This document shows, in pieces, positions 23,082 through 35,600 of a stretch of DNA of 64,000 nt. Below the pieces are notes generated by a model. It worked only from the letters and a program-made list of their open reading frames with translations. It did not search any database and was not told the DNA's origin. Made by a program: the position numbers and the translations under genes. How positions within the stretch are numbered: position 1 is the stretch's first letter; the number at the start of each line of letters is the position of its first letter. The DNA comes from Kingdonia uniflora. Lineage: Eukaryota > Streptophyta > Magnoliopsida > Ranunculales > Circaeasteraceae. The stretch covers positions 2,976,001 to 3,040,000 of the forward strand of contig JACGCM010001948.1 of assembly GCA_014058105.1 (NCBI GenBank), read 5' to 3'.

Positions 23082-23198
23082 GTATGATCCGATCCCGTTT
23101 TATATTTGATTTGAGTATTTGGAAAGAGATTAAGTAGTTTTTATTGTGGATTTGATGTTATAGTTTCTAGTTATAATGTGGGATTGAGTGTAAGAGGG

Positions 23199-24110
23199 CA
23201 GGGGCGGAACCAGGATTCTAAGTGTGGGGGGTCGGGGGGATATTTACTACAAGCAGAAATTCAAACTTCAAGCAGGGATATTTACTAATAGTTTTAGAGG
23301 GATAACTCCCTTAGCTGCCATCCACAGTCCAAATCTCAAGCACACTTTGACTAAAGCAATGCTTCCTAGTTCCTAGTATTCCCATTAACAAGAAATTCAA
23401 ACTACAAGCAGAAAGAGAGAGAGAGTCTGAACACCATAAACTGAAACCATTGATCCAACCAATCGATCCCAATCAGTTCTTCTATAAAGAACAACTGACA
23501 AGGAAAGAAAAAATAGAAGGAGGAGGAACCACAACCTAACCAGCCCATCCACCAGAGAAGCAGGTTAGCAAAAGATACCACCACAACAACCCAGACAAAA
23601 TACATAACACAAAGTCCAGACTTTGCCAATATACATCAACCCATCACCAACAAGCAAGAACCAGAGGCAAACCTGCTATAAGCAAGTGCCAAACCCACAA
23701 GACCCCTAAACTGTAAACATCTCCTTCAACTAACAACAACAATCCAAATCTCCAATAAACTGAGACCAGCATCCAGCCTTCTTGAAATTCAATCAGATTT
23801 GTCAATTATAAACAACTTGGATTCCCAGGCGCGATACAAGGCGAGAAATTCATCAAATCAGCAGACATCGGCAACAAGAAATTCATCAAATCAGAGGTTT
23901 GTGTTTGTAGAGGAAGAGAGGTGGGCTTGTGTGAGAGAGGACTGAGGATAGAGGAAAGACAGAGAAGAAAAGCAGAGAAGAAAGCTTGTGTTGTGTGAGA
24001 GAGGAAGAAAGTTAGAGAGGTGGGTTCAAAACTTCAAATGAAACTAATTTTTTATTTAAATTTTACCCTGGGCTATAGCCCGGGTGAGTCTTCTACTAGT
24101 TCCGCCCCTG
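23199..24110. mobile_element. hAT-type MITE in intron 1
   Basis: Terminal inverted repeats CAGGGGCGGAACCAG (23199) and CTAGTTCCGCCCCTG (to 24110) are flanked by a perfect 8-bp target duplication TAAGAGGG at 23191-23198 and 24111-24118. 912 bp, no transposase frame. The 8-bp duplication and CAGGGGCGG end are typical of hAT non-autonomous elements. Confidence 0.93.
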
Positions 24111-24118
24111 TAAGAGGG

Positions 24119-24865
24119 TATTAATAATAATTAGTTAGAGCATCATGTAGTTGCCTCAATACTTGAAAAAGACACATGCTACGTATGATTGTTCCACTTT
24201 TCGGCCTCTAGCAGTTGCCTCAATAGTTGAATTTCAAGCATCCTTGAAATTGAAGCCCGATGCTTGAATCTTGAGTTTGAAGTAAGCCGCGTAAGCCTTA
24301 TGTGCCCCACTATTTCTTTTTAGTTAAAAAGCTTCGGGTTCATAAACCTTTTATGGCCTGATGTATTTTTTTTTTAAGAAAAACATGTCATGCGCATAAA
24401 CCTTATGCACACCATTCTTTCTTTTGATTAGAACCATGGGGGCACATACATGTTTTAAAATAATATAAACAACATTCAAGCATTGAGCCTTGTTGGAAGA
24501 GATCTCTCAAATGCTTGAAAAATTCAAGTATTGAGCAAGAAAAAATTCAAGCCTTCTTGGAGATGCTCTTATTAGTTACTTATAGTCTAGTAAAGATGTT
24601 TTCTTTGTTGGGTTTGAAGAGTTGACTTGGAAAATTTATACAAACAGTTTAGTTTGTGAGGAAATGTAATGTAGAGCATTGAATTATTGTTAGGCCGGTT
24701 TACTTAAAGGCGATTTTCTCATAACGTATTTCGATTGCTTGATGGTAGTTTGTTTGAGGAAGAAGGCATGTGTATAGAAGATTATGCTACTTGGTATAAG
24801 TGAGAATCACTAAAACTTTATCTTATGTTGTTGATCAAGCAATTTTAGGTTCTGGATACAAATAT
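24119..24865. other. intron 1 sequence, no feature seen
   Basis: AT-rich intronic DNA with some short repeated words (AAGCATT, GTTGCCTCAATA). Confidence 0.4.
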
Positions 24866-25962
24866 TTTTTGAAGGTTGGTTGAAAGGATTTTTTGCATTT
24901 CATTTCAAAGGTTATTTGGAAGAGCTAATAACCTGAATTTTTGATTCCTGAAAATATTGCAACCGATCTCTTATGGATCCAATGGGCGCCGATATCCCAA
25001 CAATCAAGGCTGAAGAAATCCCAACAAATAAGATAAGAAATCCAACTCTGTTTTAGGGTTTGATATAATTGATTACCCCAATTTGTGTTTATTCTTGTGA
25101 TTTTCCCTAATTAGATTATACTCAGCTAGATATTGAAATTAAACCATATTTAGGTTTCTTTAATGATTATATGTTGACTACGCTAGTTTGAAGTGGACAT
25201 TTTTGGAACACAACACAATATGTACTTGTGAAACCCATAGATCTCAAATGCAAACTGAGAGAGAGAAAAATGCACCCGTTGAACATTTCACACTCATTTT
25301 CCGAAACGGAGAGAGATGGTAATATATAAGGGTTTGCTTCGTTTTATGGCGGGAGAAGTGTTGGTTGAGAGTTTAGAAAGAAGGGATTACAGAGAAGATA
25401 GAGAGGGAAACATTTCATACAACGAGAGCAAAAGTAGAAACCGAAGAGAAGCGATTGGACAAAACTCTTTATTATCTATTGAGTTTCAGATACGTCAAAA
25501 ATATGATAACGTGGCATAACATGAATGATTAAAAGCACTGACATGGCGGAACAAGAATTTCTTCTACAATACATATTGCATTATGTTCTAAAAATGACAA
25601 CTTAGACTAGCGTAGTCGACATATAATCATTAAAGAAACCACGGTTTAATTTTAGTCTCTAGCTGAGTATAATCCAATTAGGGCAAATTATAAGAAATTG
25701 GGGCAAATCACAAATCAAAAATTGGGCAATCAAACACAAATTGGGGCAATCAATTACATTAAACCTTAAAACAAAGTCGGATTTCTCACGTTATTTGTTG
25801 GGATTTTTTCAGTGTTGATTACAGGGGTTTTGCCGCCCATTGAATCCATGAGAGATCAATTCCAGAATTTTCAGTCACTGAATAAAAAATTCAGGTTGTT
25901 GGCTCTTCCAAATAGCCTTCGAAATGAAATGCAAAAAGTTATTTTGACCAATCTTCAAATCG
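24866..25962. repeat. long imperfect inverted repeat (foldback or MULE-like)
   Basis: Left arm about 24866-25230 and right arm about 25562-25962 are inverted copies (for example GACTACGCTAG at 25178 against CTAGCGTAGTC at 25608; TTTTGCATTTCATTTC against GAAATGAAATGCAAAA). The spacer of about 330 bp has a short open frame (25316-25519). Arms of about 370-400 bp resemble the long termini of Mutator-like elements, but I could not find a 9-bp target duplication. Confidence 0.75.
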
Positions 25963-26929
25963 AGTAAAAAGATGCAAAAGCTACCAAATTGCAAGAATAG
26001 GATAAAAAGGAAGATAAAGAAAAGGTTGTAAAAGGACAACGCGAAGAAAAATAGGAAGATAAGATTTTCTCCACCGACTAGCATTGACTCAACACTCTAT
26101 ACAGTTAATAGATGCTTTGCGACACCTTATAAGAACTTTATCACCTTCTGATTTCTAGACATTTCCGCGTTTTCAAACACTTTAAAATTTCTCGATAAAT
26201 AGAACTGGCCACTACAGATGGCAAAATCTCCATGTAAACCTAATCCTGAGAAGCAAAATCTCCATGTAAATAGAAGTGGCCACTACACCTTGGGCTATAA
26301 TAATAGACTCACAGTGATCGTTCTCTCCAACCATTTCATGTCTGAGATTATTTTTGTACCCGCCAAAGTATCCCCCATGCCTTGGTCAGTATTATAGCCC
26401 CAATCATGGCTACTAATAAAATTAGACTAGGAATATCAGATATCAGAAGAGATTGTAGGGCTGGCTCTGCACCATTTAGTTATCCTCTAGACATTTGGAG
26501 TTTAAAGAACAAAATTTAACCTGGCTGATCAGTATAGCAGTTATGCGGGAGAGCTCTAGATAAATATGGTGTCAGCTTATTTTAACGAATTATGGACTGT
26601 GGGCACAAGTGTTTGTTTGAAGGGTGTAGATTAACCTGAATCAAATGAAAATAAACATCCTTATTCCTCAAGAGTTGTTTTAGAGCAGTTTTACAATCGA
26701 AAGCTGTGATAAATTCAGTGTTGCAAGTGGGACCTTCATTGATTTGATGAGATTGAAGCGGACTTTTATGTATCTTCTGTTGGCAACTCAGGAATGGGGA
26801 TTATGAAGTGGTCTTTAGGGATACCTTGGGTATGGTAAGAGGTGTTCTGGTGAAAGATATTGGTACGAGCACTGCCTTCTTTGGTAAATGTGATACCTTG
26901 GGTATGGTACACATCATATAATTCAATAT
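25963..26929. other. intron 1 sequence, short repeats only
   Basis: A short direct duplication lies at about 26210-26290 (GCAAAATCTCCATGTAAA and TGGCCACTACA each occur twice). No gene was recognised. Confidence 0.35.
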
Positions 26930-27480
26930 CTATCCTCTCAAAAATTTAATTTTTTCCAGATACCAACTTGGATCCTCACACTTTGAACCAAGTCCCAACT
27001 CACTTTCATGTCCAAACACCATAACCAAAGCTCTGTAATGATTCCCAACTACATCCAAAGCCCTTGAGCTGGAACATATAAATAACGGCCTTCTTCCAAA
27101 GCCTCCGTCCTCATTATCAATTATCCATAGCCAGTTACTAAGAAAAGTTGAGTTCAGTTTCAATTTTTTAATCCCTCGACCTCCTTTAGTAATAACCTTC
27201 TCCCATCTCAGCAATTTATATTTTCTATTACGTATTAAGTGAATCATTCCACAAAAGTTTGAGATATTTTCCAGAAGATTTTTATCTACCCTTTTGGTAC
27301 GTAAATATGGAGGAAGAATAGGAAAAAAGACAAGGAGGACGAATAGATAGGAAGTTTTGAGAATATACCTTCTCAACTCCAACTAAATTTGGTAGACATC
27401 TCTCATTAAGCCAGTCCAAAATATATTGTATGAAGCATCTTGGTACCGCATCCCAGAGTAGCACCAATGTTCATATTACC
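26930..27480 (-). pseudogene. LINE (L1-type) reverse transcriptase C-terminal remnant
   Basis: Minus-strand frame 27382-26930 contains KLLRWEKVITKGGRGIKKLK followed by LNSTFLSNWLWI. This is the (V/L)W(E/K)x(V/I)xxxKxxGGLGIxxL...N.ALLGKWLWR block that follows the RT in plant LINEs. Upstream 27467-27282 continues in another frame. The catalytic core and endonuclease are absent. Located in intron 1 of the phosphatase gene. Confidence 0.65.
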
Positions 27481-27711
27481 TTATTCCATAGCCATAGAGT
27501 TCAATAGACGTCCAACTAGGATCTTGGAGTTTCCGTTTTTATGTAAGCCAAAAATTTGAAGTTCAAGAAATTCTTGAATGGCTGTAGGTCATGGTGGAGA
27601 AACTACAAACTTGATCCCATTTCCTGTTTGAGAGGGTCTAACATGAATTATTACTCTTACACGATTGCATTACTTCATGTCTTGAGTAAGACATGGTCCG
27701 AGCATCACAGT

Positions 27712-29105
27712 CATGGTTCAAAAACTCGGACTCGGGACTTGGATCGCCCACGGCCAATCCCGAGTTGGACCGTCCAAGTCTAAGTTGGATCGGGTGATCC
27801 GTCCCAGAGTATTTTTTTTTTCAGCATAAAATATGATATATGTATCTTAAGTTGTTTTTTGTTCTTTTTATAGCTCAAATAATCAATCCAAATACAATAT
27901 TAAACTTGGTCTAGTACAATCCACACCAAAGATACAAATACAAAGATAGTTCTTATACTCAAATACAAATGATACAAACACACCACACCACACCAAAATA
28001 CTAAAACTATGAGCTTCATAATAAATCAGCTAGATTATTGAATCACTCATTTGCCTAACCAAATCATTCTGGGCATCAATGATAAGGATGCACTACCCGA
28101 TTGGTATTGCAAGACTTGGAATAACCGTCTTAAGGAATCGAAGAGGAAGAAGTATCACTCTGTTGATAAGTAATACTAGTACCATATTGTCCAGGCTGTA
28201 TCTTGAGTTGTGCCCGTAAGAGCCGTAGTATAAATCATAGGGGTTTGATAGGATCCATAAATAGTCCTCCCACAAGAATCAACAGACACAACATAGTGTC
28301 CTTACGTATCATAAAATCTGTGTTGTTCTGACTGACCATAAGAAGACATTGAACCGCCTTGATTAACTCCATAATCACAAATACTCATCATCTGAAACCC
28401 AACATCGATATCATTTACTCCTGTTACTTAGGTCTCGTCTTGATTATCCTCACTTGGAATAGATGTTAAGTTTCCAAATCTACTTCTTTGTCATTCATAA
28501 CCACCCGTAATGTGACCACCTCTTCTAGATCCATGATACGCGTCTTGCGTTATGGTATCATAATCTAGCCGAGTATTGTTCAAGCCACTATCAGCTTGAT
28601 TGCCATCATGTCGCCCATCTCTGTCTATGTTATCAGTACCGACTCCATTAGGGCTAGGAGAACTCGTTACTCCCCTTATTTGCTGACTATTACAAACTTC
28701 TCTGTCCTGACTAGTACCAACTCCTATATGTTGGCTATTGCCAACTCTTCCACGCTAGCTACTATCATTTCCTTCACGTTGTACCCATTATTGAAATTTA
28801 TATGCACCATTAATATAATTGAGGCAAAAATTAAAAGGGAGTACTATAGCCATTGCTTTTGTCCTATCACATTTTGTCATTCCTACACTTTTGTCATGTC
28901 AAATAGCCTAAAATAATTAAATCAATATAATAAAAAATTCACCGATCTACCGATCCGATCCGAGACAACTCGTGAAAATTCGCCCGAGTTGGGACGAGTT
29001 CGGGTGAGTTGTCCCGAGTCACAATTTTTTTGATTTTTCAGCCAAAATCGGACTAGACCGATCCCGAGGTAACTCGCCCGAGTTGGTCCGAGTTTTCGAA
29101 CCATG
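27712..29105 (-). mobile_element. degenerate hAT element
   Basis: Inverted termini CATGGTTCAAAAACTCGGAC (27712) and the inverse of CATGGTTCGAAAACTCGGAC (ending 29105). The flanking 8-mers ATCACAGT (27704-27711) and ATCGCATT (29106-29113) agree at 6 of 8, as in a decayed hAT target duplication. Minus-strand remnants at about 28480-28090 (GVNDIDVGFQMMSICDYG, MSSYGQSEQ) look like the low-complexity C-terminus of a hAT transposase, with stops. Confidence 0.6.
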
Positions 29106-29631
29106 ATCGCATTGGTTTTTGGCCTAGGATTAGAAAAAGTAAGGAGATGAAAAAAAGTAAATTACGCCATTTGTTGAAGATTTAACTCGAATATAAACAT
29201 TCCAGGTGCTTATGTAATTTGTGTCACTCCTGTCGAATCTTTACCCCAAAGTGAATTTAAGAACCTAATACTTGTTGGAAAATCTTCCATATGGAAGATT
29301 CTTGCCAATTTACAAATTTCAGCCAGCACTCTGATGAAATTTATGAAGCATAAATTACACATGGGCTTTCATAAGATATTCAACATCTATCGCGAAGCGC
29401 TATTTGACCTGAAGATGAAAGTCTATTTTCTTTATTCACGATACGATTTTGCTCTCAGTGTTCCTATGAATTCGTGTGTTACAGCTATTTGCACCTTTTG
29501 CTTTTGTTTTAGTAAGCCCACCGTTCAAAACATAAATTCCAGTGCAAGCACATATTCTTTGTTGAAGTTTTAGTATAAAGCTCATTCTTCTTAGAGCATA
29601 TAGGTTCCAATAAAGCTACCTTTACATGCAG

Positions 29632-32600
29632 TTAATTCTCGACTTGGATGAGACTCTTGTTTGTCTATATGAAACATCTAGTTTGCCTAACATCGTCCGT
29701 AATCAAGCTACGGAAGCGGGGCTAAAGTGGTTCGAGTTGGAATGCTTATCTTCGGAAAAGGTCTGTGTTCAGTATTTGCCACTCATAGTTTTGGGCTATC
29801 TGCTCATATTTATTGAAACTTATTTGAAGATAAATTGCCTGGGATGAAGGAATATGATGGAAAACCTAAGCTGAGTCATGTCACAGTGTTTGAAAGGCCC
29901 GGGTTGCTAAAATTCTTGAAAGAGTGCAGTGGATTTGCAACTCTTGTGCTCTTCACTGCTGGACTTGAAGGTATGCATAGTAGTTATGTATTTCTAATGT
30001 TCCTTTATTCCTTGGTCTCATAATAATCCTTTTAAATTTCGTACAGGCTATGCTAGAACACTAGTTGACAAGATAGATGTTGAGAATCGGATTGGAATTC
30101 GTCTTTACAGGCTTTCCACAATTAGCATGTAAGAGTAATTTGCTTTTTGTCAACAGTATTTATACCAAGAGTAGAATAATCTGGAACAAGTTTTCGGGAA
30201 ACTAAGATATTTAAATTTGTAGATGATAATTACTATATATCATGGATGCCAGGTACCATGGTGTACATGCAAGGAATGGAACTTAACATTTGGTTGAACC
30301 TGAAATTTTGAGCTGTAGGTAACAAATAATTCTGATTAGACTACTGTAGCCGCCACTTAATAACTTCTGCTTGATTGTTGTGCTAAATCGGTTCCAACAT
30401 CCTTAACTTAATTTTTTTTTTCTTTTATAATTGTAGATGGTGATTGTTTACTTGCTTAAACAGTCATTGGTATTAGGGAATCTTAATTTTGGATATTCTT
30501 AGCATTAATTTTTGAATGCTGTTTTTCCTTCAAAGCATGTCTCTGACTTTAATTATGGTAAGGCAAATATATTATTATCAATGAGGTTAATGCAATTTTG
30601 GCTTGTCAGCGCCCAGTACCAAAATGAATCAGCACAGTATAGTTATCTTCAGTGCTAGTGTATTGTCTCTGTACTTTTGTAGTATTCATTTTTGGTTTTC
30701 ATGCTTAATTTTTGCCTTATTGATGCTAGAACTGTATGCTTGTAGTCTTGGAGCTAGTTTTTTTTTTTTTTTGTTAGAAGTTGTATGCATGTTGGCATTA
30801 TAGCCAACATCATAGATAAGTGGGAACCTTGCAATTGTCAGCCAGAAGTGTTTTACTTTATTTTGTAAGATGTGAAACATGTTGGAGACTTGGAGTACTT
30901 GCAGTTCATTTGGGAGAGGAAGTCAGTGACATGTTAGGGTTGTTTTGGTTCTCGCATGCTGCACTCCCTTTCCTTCTCCACTTGTCTCTTATGTCCTTAT
31001 CTCTCCACTATTTTTTCTTCACTCGTTAACGATTTTGTAGATTTGGAGTTATTTCTTCCAAATATTCCTAATTGCCAATAGTCACCATACAAAACTTGAA
31101 GGGGAGATATTTATTTCTAAAATAGACCTCTGAAACTATAAGTAGTTTCAGTGTCACGGCCCGGCTCAGGGCACATCTACGGTGTCCTAAATTACAGTGG
31201 AATAAGAGGCCGTGTGGCGTACATGCACGTGCGACTGAGCATCTACAAGCCTTCTTCACTAGGTGCGATAACACCTGTGGAGGAATATACTCTCGGATGC
31301 TGGGCGCGATCCGGATTATACTGGATATTCGTGAGGGCCATCGAATAGATATTCGGAATAGGCAGCAACGCTGAAGGTTTCCTCAATAATCCCTACTGCA
31401 TAATCACTCGTGACTATGCACAAGTACAGAAAGCACACCTATCCTTGCTGTGGATCAGGATAGCTCAATATGCCGAGTCCCAGATAGATATACTGATAGG
31501 CTCGTAGGCCACGAGTCTGGATTAGCTGGATGGCAGGCAACTCAAATACCATAGTCCATTTATAAGTGACAGTCCGTCTCGGATAACTCGTGGGTCATAC
31601 GCGGGGTATATCAGCCCCTGGTTAAGCCTTATCTGGAAAAGTATCCCGCATTGCAAAACACATTTCCTATGCCTAGGGGAACCCATGAACATCCCTTGTG
31701 GATGTCTACGAGCCGGGGTCCTAGATGACCAAGCATATAGCTTCTTAAGTCATGGGGAGGTTTGGACCAACTTCCTCCTTAATATAGCTACTAAGTAAAT
31801 AGCTAGCTCCCAAAAGGAAACATCAAATGTTGAGACGAAGCGTACTCGCCCTTTTCACCCCCTTAACCAAATCCGTTTTTAACGAAACTTGGTGTGTAGC
31901 TATATTAAGATATATAGAACATGTATCCAAGGCCAGAATTCAAAACGCTCGAGTAAATTTCCTGGCGTTCGCTGGAGCGTCACACTCGGGGTAATCCAAA
32001 AGAAGCAATATCTCGCTATTTGTCTCAATTACAGAGGCAGGTCTAGATGCCAAGTCCATATCTTTCTCGTGATGTTAGAGATTATCATTTCTTTTAGTTT
32101 TGATAAACTAATGTCTCCTTGGCCATAGGAATGTAAACAGTGACTACCACATTGGAAACTTTTCATACGAAAAAGTCCAAGCCAAAAGATGATTCCTAGA
32201 GTGAACTCTAATATTGAAAAAAATTGCTTTTAACGATCCAAAACAACCCGCTCAATAAGTAGGATAGAGTTAGAGTACCAGTTCATGTGAGAGAGCTTTG
32301 AAGGACACCTCACAAACTTTAGTATATCTGGACTAGTGAAGGACACCTCACAACCTGCCTCAAAATTTTTATTGGAAGACACCTCACAAACTTTAGGATA
32401 GAACTAATTACTTCCTTGATATCTGGACCAGTGAAGATAGAGAGGAATATTAGTGTAAACTGATTATGCGGAAGCCTAATAATCACGAAGAACACTAGTT
32501 CTTGAGGAACTCTAATTTTACTTTATTAGAACTTTTCTTTCAAACAAAACTAACTACTAGAGAAACTAAAGAGAGCCCCTTTTTATAGAACTAAAGAGAG

Positions 32601-35600
32601 AGAGACCAATTACTGTGGGTTACGCCCTATCGAGAGATGTGCTACATTAAACCCTCCCTCTACGGAAGAATTTGACCACGAATTCAACCGGTCAGTGTAA
32701 TCGGAAAATAAAGTCGGATCCTGCTATTGAAAATATGCCTCTGATATCCACAAATCCTTTGAATCAGGTTTGCCACCCAATGCACCTTGTACATATGATA
32801 GACACCTATCTTTGGCGTCTCATTTGTTCTTCTCTCTAAGACAGTGTCAATACGGTCAAACTCGTGTTGTTGCAAAAGAAGAATCGGTAAAGTAATAGGT
32901 GACACGTGATCACCAACAAAAGGACAAAAGAGACTCACATTAACAACGTGAGATCGTCGCATGTCTCGGGAGGTCAAGCTCGTAAGCGTTCTCCTTAATA
33001 CCCTGAATAATATGATAATGACCCATTCCGCGAAGGGCTAATTTGGAACCCACGCCGGAACGACGCTCCTTCTCAAAATACAGCATAACCAAATCGCCTG
33101 GCTGAAAACTGACCTGTCGACGACGTGTATCCGCCTGTGCCTTATAGGAAGCATGTCTCTGCTAAACGTGTGCGTACACTCTCATGTATACGTTGTATCG
33201 AAATAGTAAATTCTGGAGCAGAGGACGAAACTCGGACCGTCGGGAAATAGGTGCCAAATCTTGAACTGTATCCGGCAATTGCCCCTGGATAATCATAAAT
33301 GGAGACAATCCCGTCGACCTGTTGACAAAATTGTTAAAAGCGAACTCTGCTTGAGTAAGGGCGAACATCCAATCCTCTGGACTATCCCTAATTGTCGTTC
33401 GTAATAGGTTACCTAAACTTCTGTTAACGTCCTCCGTCTGTCCATCGGTCTGAGGATAAAATGTTGTGGAAAACTGTAGTTTGCAACGTAAATATTCTTA
33501 CAATGACCGCCAAAAATGACCCGTGAACAGGACGTCTCTATCCGACGTGATGGACCATGGAATACCATGTAAACGAACAATCTCCCGAAAGTACAGGTAA
33601 GCAACATGAGAAACATCATTTGTTCGAGAATAGGGAATGAAATGTGCCATCTTTGAGAACTTGTCAACGACAACGAAACAGAATCAAGGCCACCCGCTGT
33701 CACTGGTAACCCTGTCACGAAATCCATAAAAACGTCCCGCCTGGGGCCTCAAGAATGGGTAAGGGTATGTATAGGCCGGTGTTTTGGTAAGTCCCTTGAG
33801 CTGTCTGACAAGTATAACATTGCTTAATGAACTGGTTGACATCACGCCGCATGCTAGGCCAAAAATATTTGTCTCGCATAGACGACATCGTCTTGGCCTC
33901 TCCAAAATGACCACCAAGTCCCCCGCTATGTATCTCAGCTATGACACTATCTCGAACTGACAAAGTAGGGATGTATAAAGTAGATTCACAGAACAAATAC
34001 CCGTCCTGTATAGAGTATTCACCATTTCTCACACCCTCCTGCACGAGACAATCGCCAAAAATAGGACCAGAGAACTTATCTGTAGCATATAGATCACGTA
34101 ACGTCTTAAACCCAAATATTGAAGCTCGGAGAGTAACCAGAATCTCCTTGCATCTACTCAGACCATCTACGACCGTGTTCTCCTTTCCCTTTACGTGCTG
34201 AGTACTGAACGTATAGTCTTGGAGAAAGTTGAACCACTTCGCCTGTCTATCAGAAATGACTCGTTGTTGACTCCGCATATGACATGACCCATCATGATCT
34301 GTGTGGAGAATAAACTCCCTGTGTACCAAATAGAGCCTCCAATGAGTTAGTGAGCGGACAACTGCTAGAAGCTCAATGTCATAAGTGGAATAACGTAACT
34401 GTGTCAAATAGATTTTGAGCGAAATACGCAACTGGCTTCCCCCCTTAGAAAGAACTGCCCTAATACCAGTTTTATACGCATCTATGTGTACATGGAACAA
34501 CTGTGTAAAGTCAGGTAGCGCTAGGACTGGAGTTGACGTCAACCTATCCTTAATCGTTGCAAAAGCCGCAGCTGCCTCTGGCCCAGACGAATGGGACGCC
34601 TCTCATCAAATCAGTCAGTGGTGCCATGATCGTACTAAAACCCTGAATAAACCTCCTGTAAAACATAGCTAACCTGTAGAAACTCCAAATCTGCGAAGTC
34701 GATGAAGGAATCGGCCAATCCCTGATATCTTGAACCTTGCTGTCGTCAATCCGTATGCTGTCAGCTGACACCACAAATTCCAAAAACAATACTGAGTCAA
34801 CCATGAAAGAACACTTCTTTAGCTGAAGAAATAACTTATTGTCCTAGAGGACTCTAAGAATAGTGGCGATGTGCTATAAGTGTTTTTCCTCTGTCTTACT
34901 ATAAATCAGAATATCATCGAAGTATACAACAACAAACTTGTTGATGTACTTGTACAATGCCTCTGCCATCAACCTCATAAACGTTGACGGGGTATTAAAT
35001 AGGACGAAAGGCATGACCATCTACTCAAATAAACCATCCTTTGTCTTGAACGCCGTCTTCCGCTCATCGCCTGGCCTCATACCAATCTGGTGGTACCTAC
35101 TGCAAAGGTCGAGTTTGGAGAACACTCGGGCTTTGTGCAAGCTGTCAATCATATCCTCTAACCGTGAAACTGGGAAACGGTTCTTAACCGTTATCTTGTT
35201 GATAACCCTATCAACACATCCGCTAACTGCCATCTTTCTTAGGAGTCAGAAGGGCTGGTACTGTACATGGTGACATGTTCTCTCTAACAAGGCCCTTGTT
35301 ACATAACTCAGAGACCTGTTTTTGTAACTTTGCATGCTCTGCGGGTGCCATCCGGTAGTGAGGTAAGTTTGGGAGTGGGGACCCCGGAACAAAATCAATA
35401 GCATGTTGTATATCACGTAGGGGAGGTAAAGCATTATCAATGTTTTCCTCACAAACATCATTGAACTCTGCAATAATGGATTGTAAACAAGAAAAGACAG
35501 GTGTAGGGGGTGAAGAATATGTACTGACAAGGGCATATGCCTTACCGTGAGATCGAGCATCGGCGATGAAACTAGCACATTCCCGTCGTACGGTTGCGAT

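Noticed and set aside
23402..23629. 75-codon frame, minus strand
   Set aside because: Inside the 912-bp hAT MITE; hydrophobic low-complexity translation with no family.
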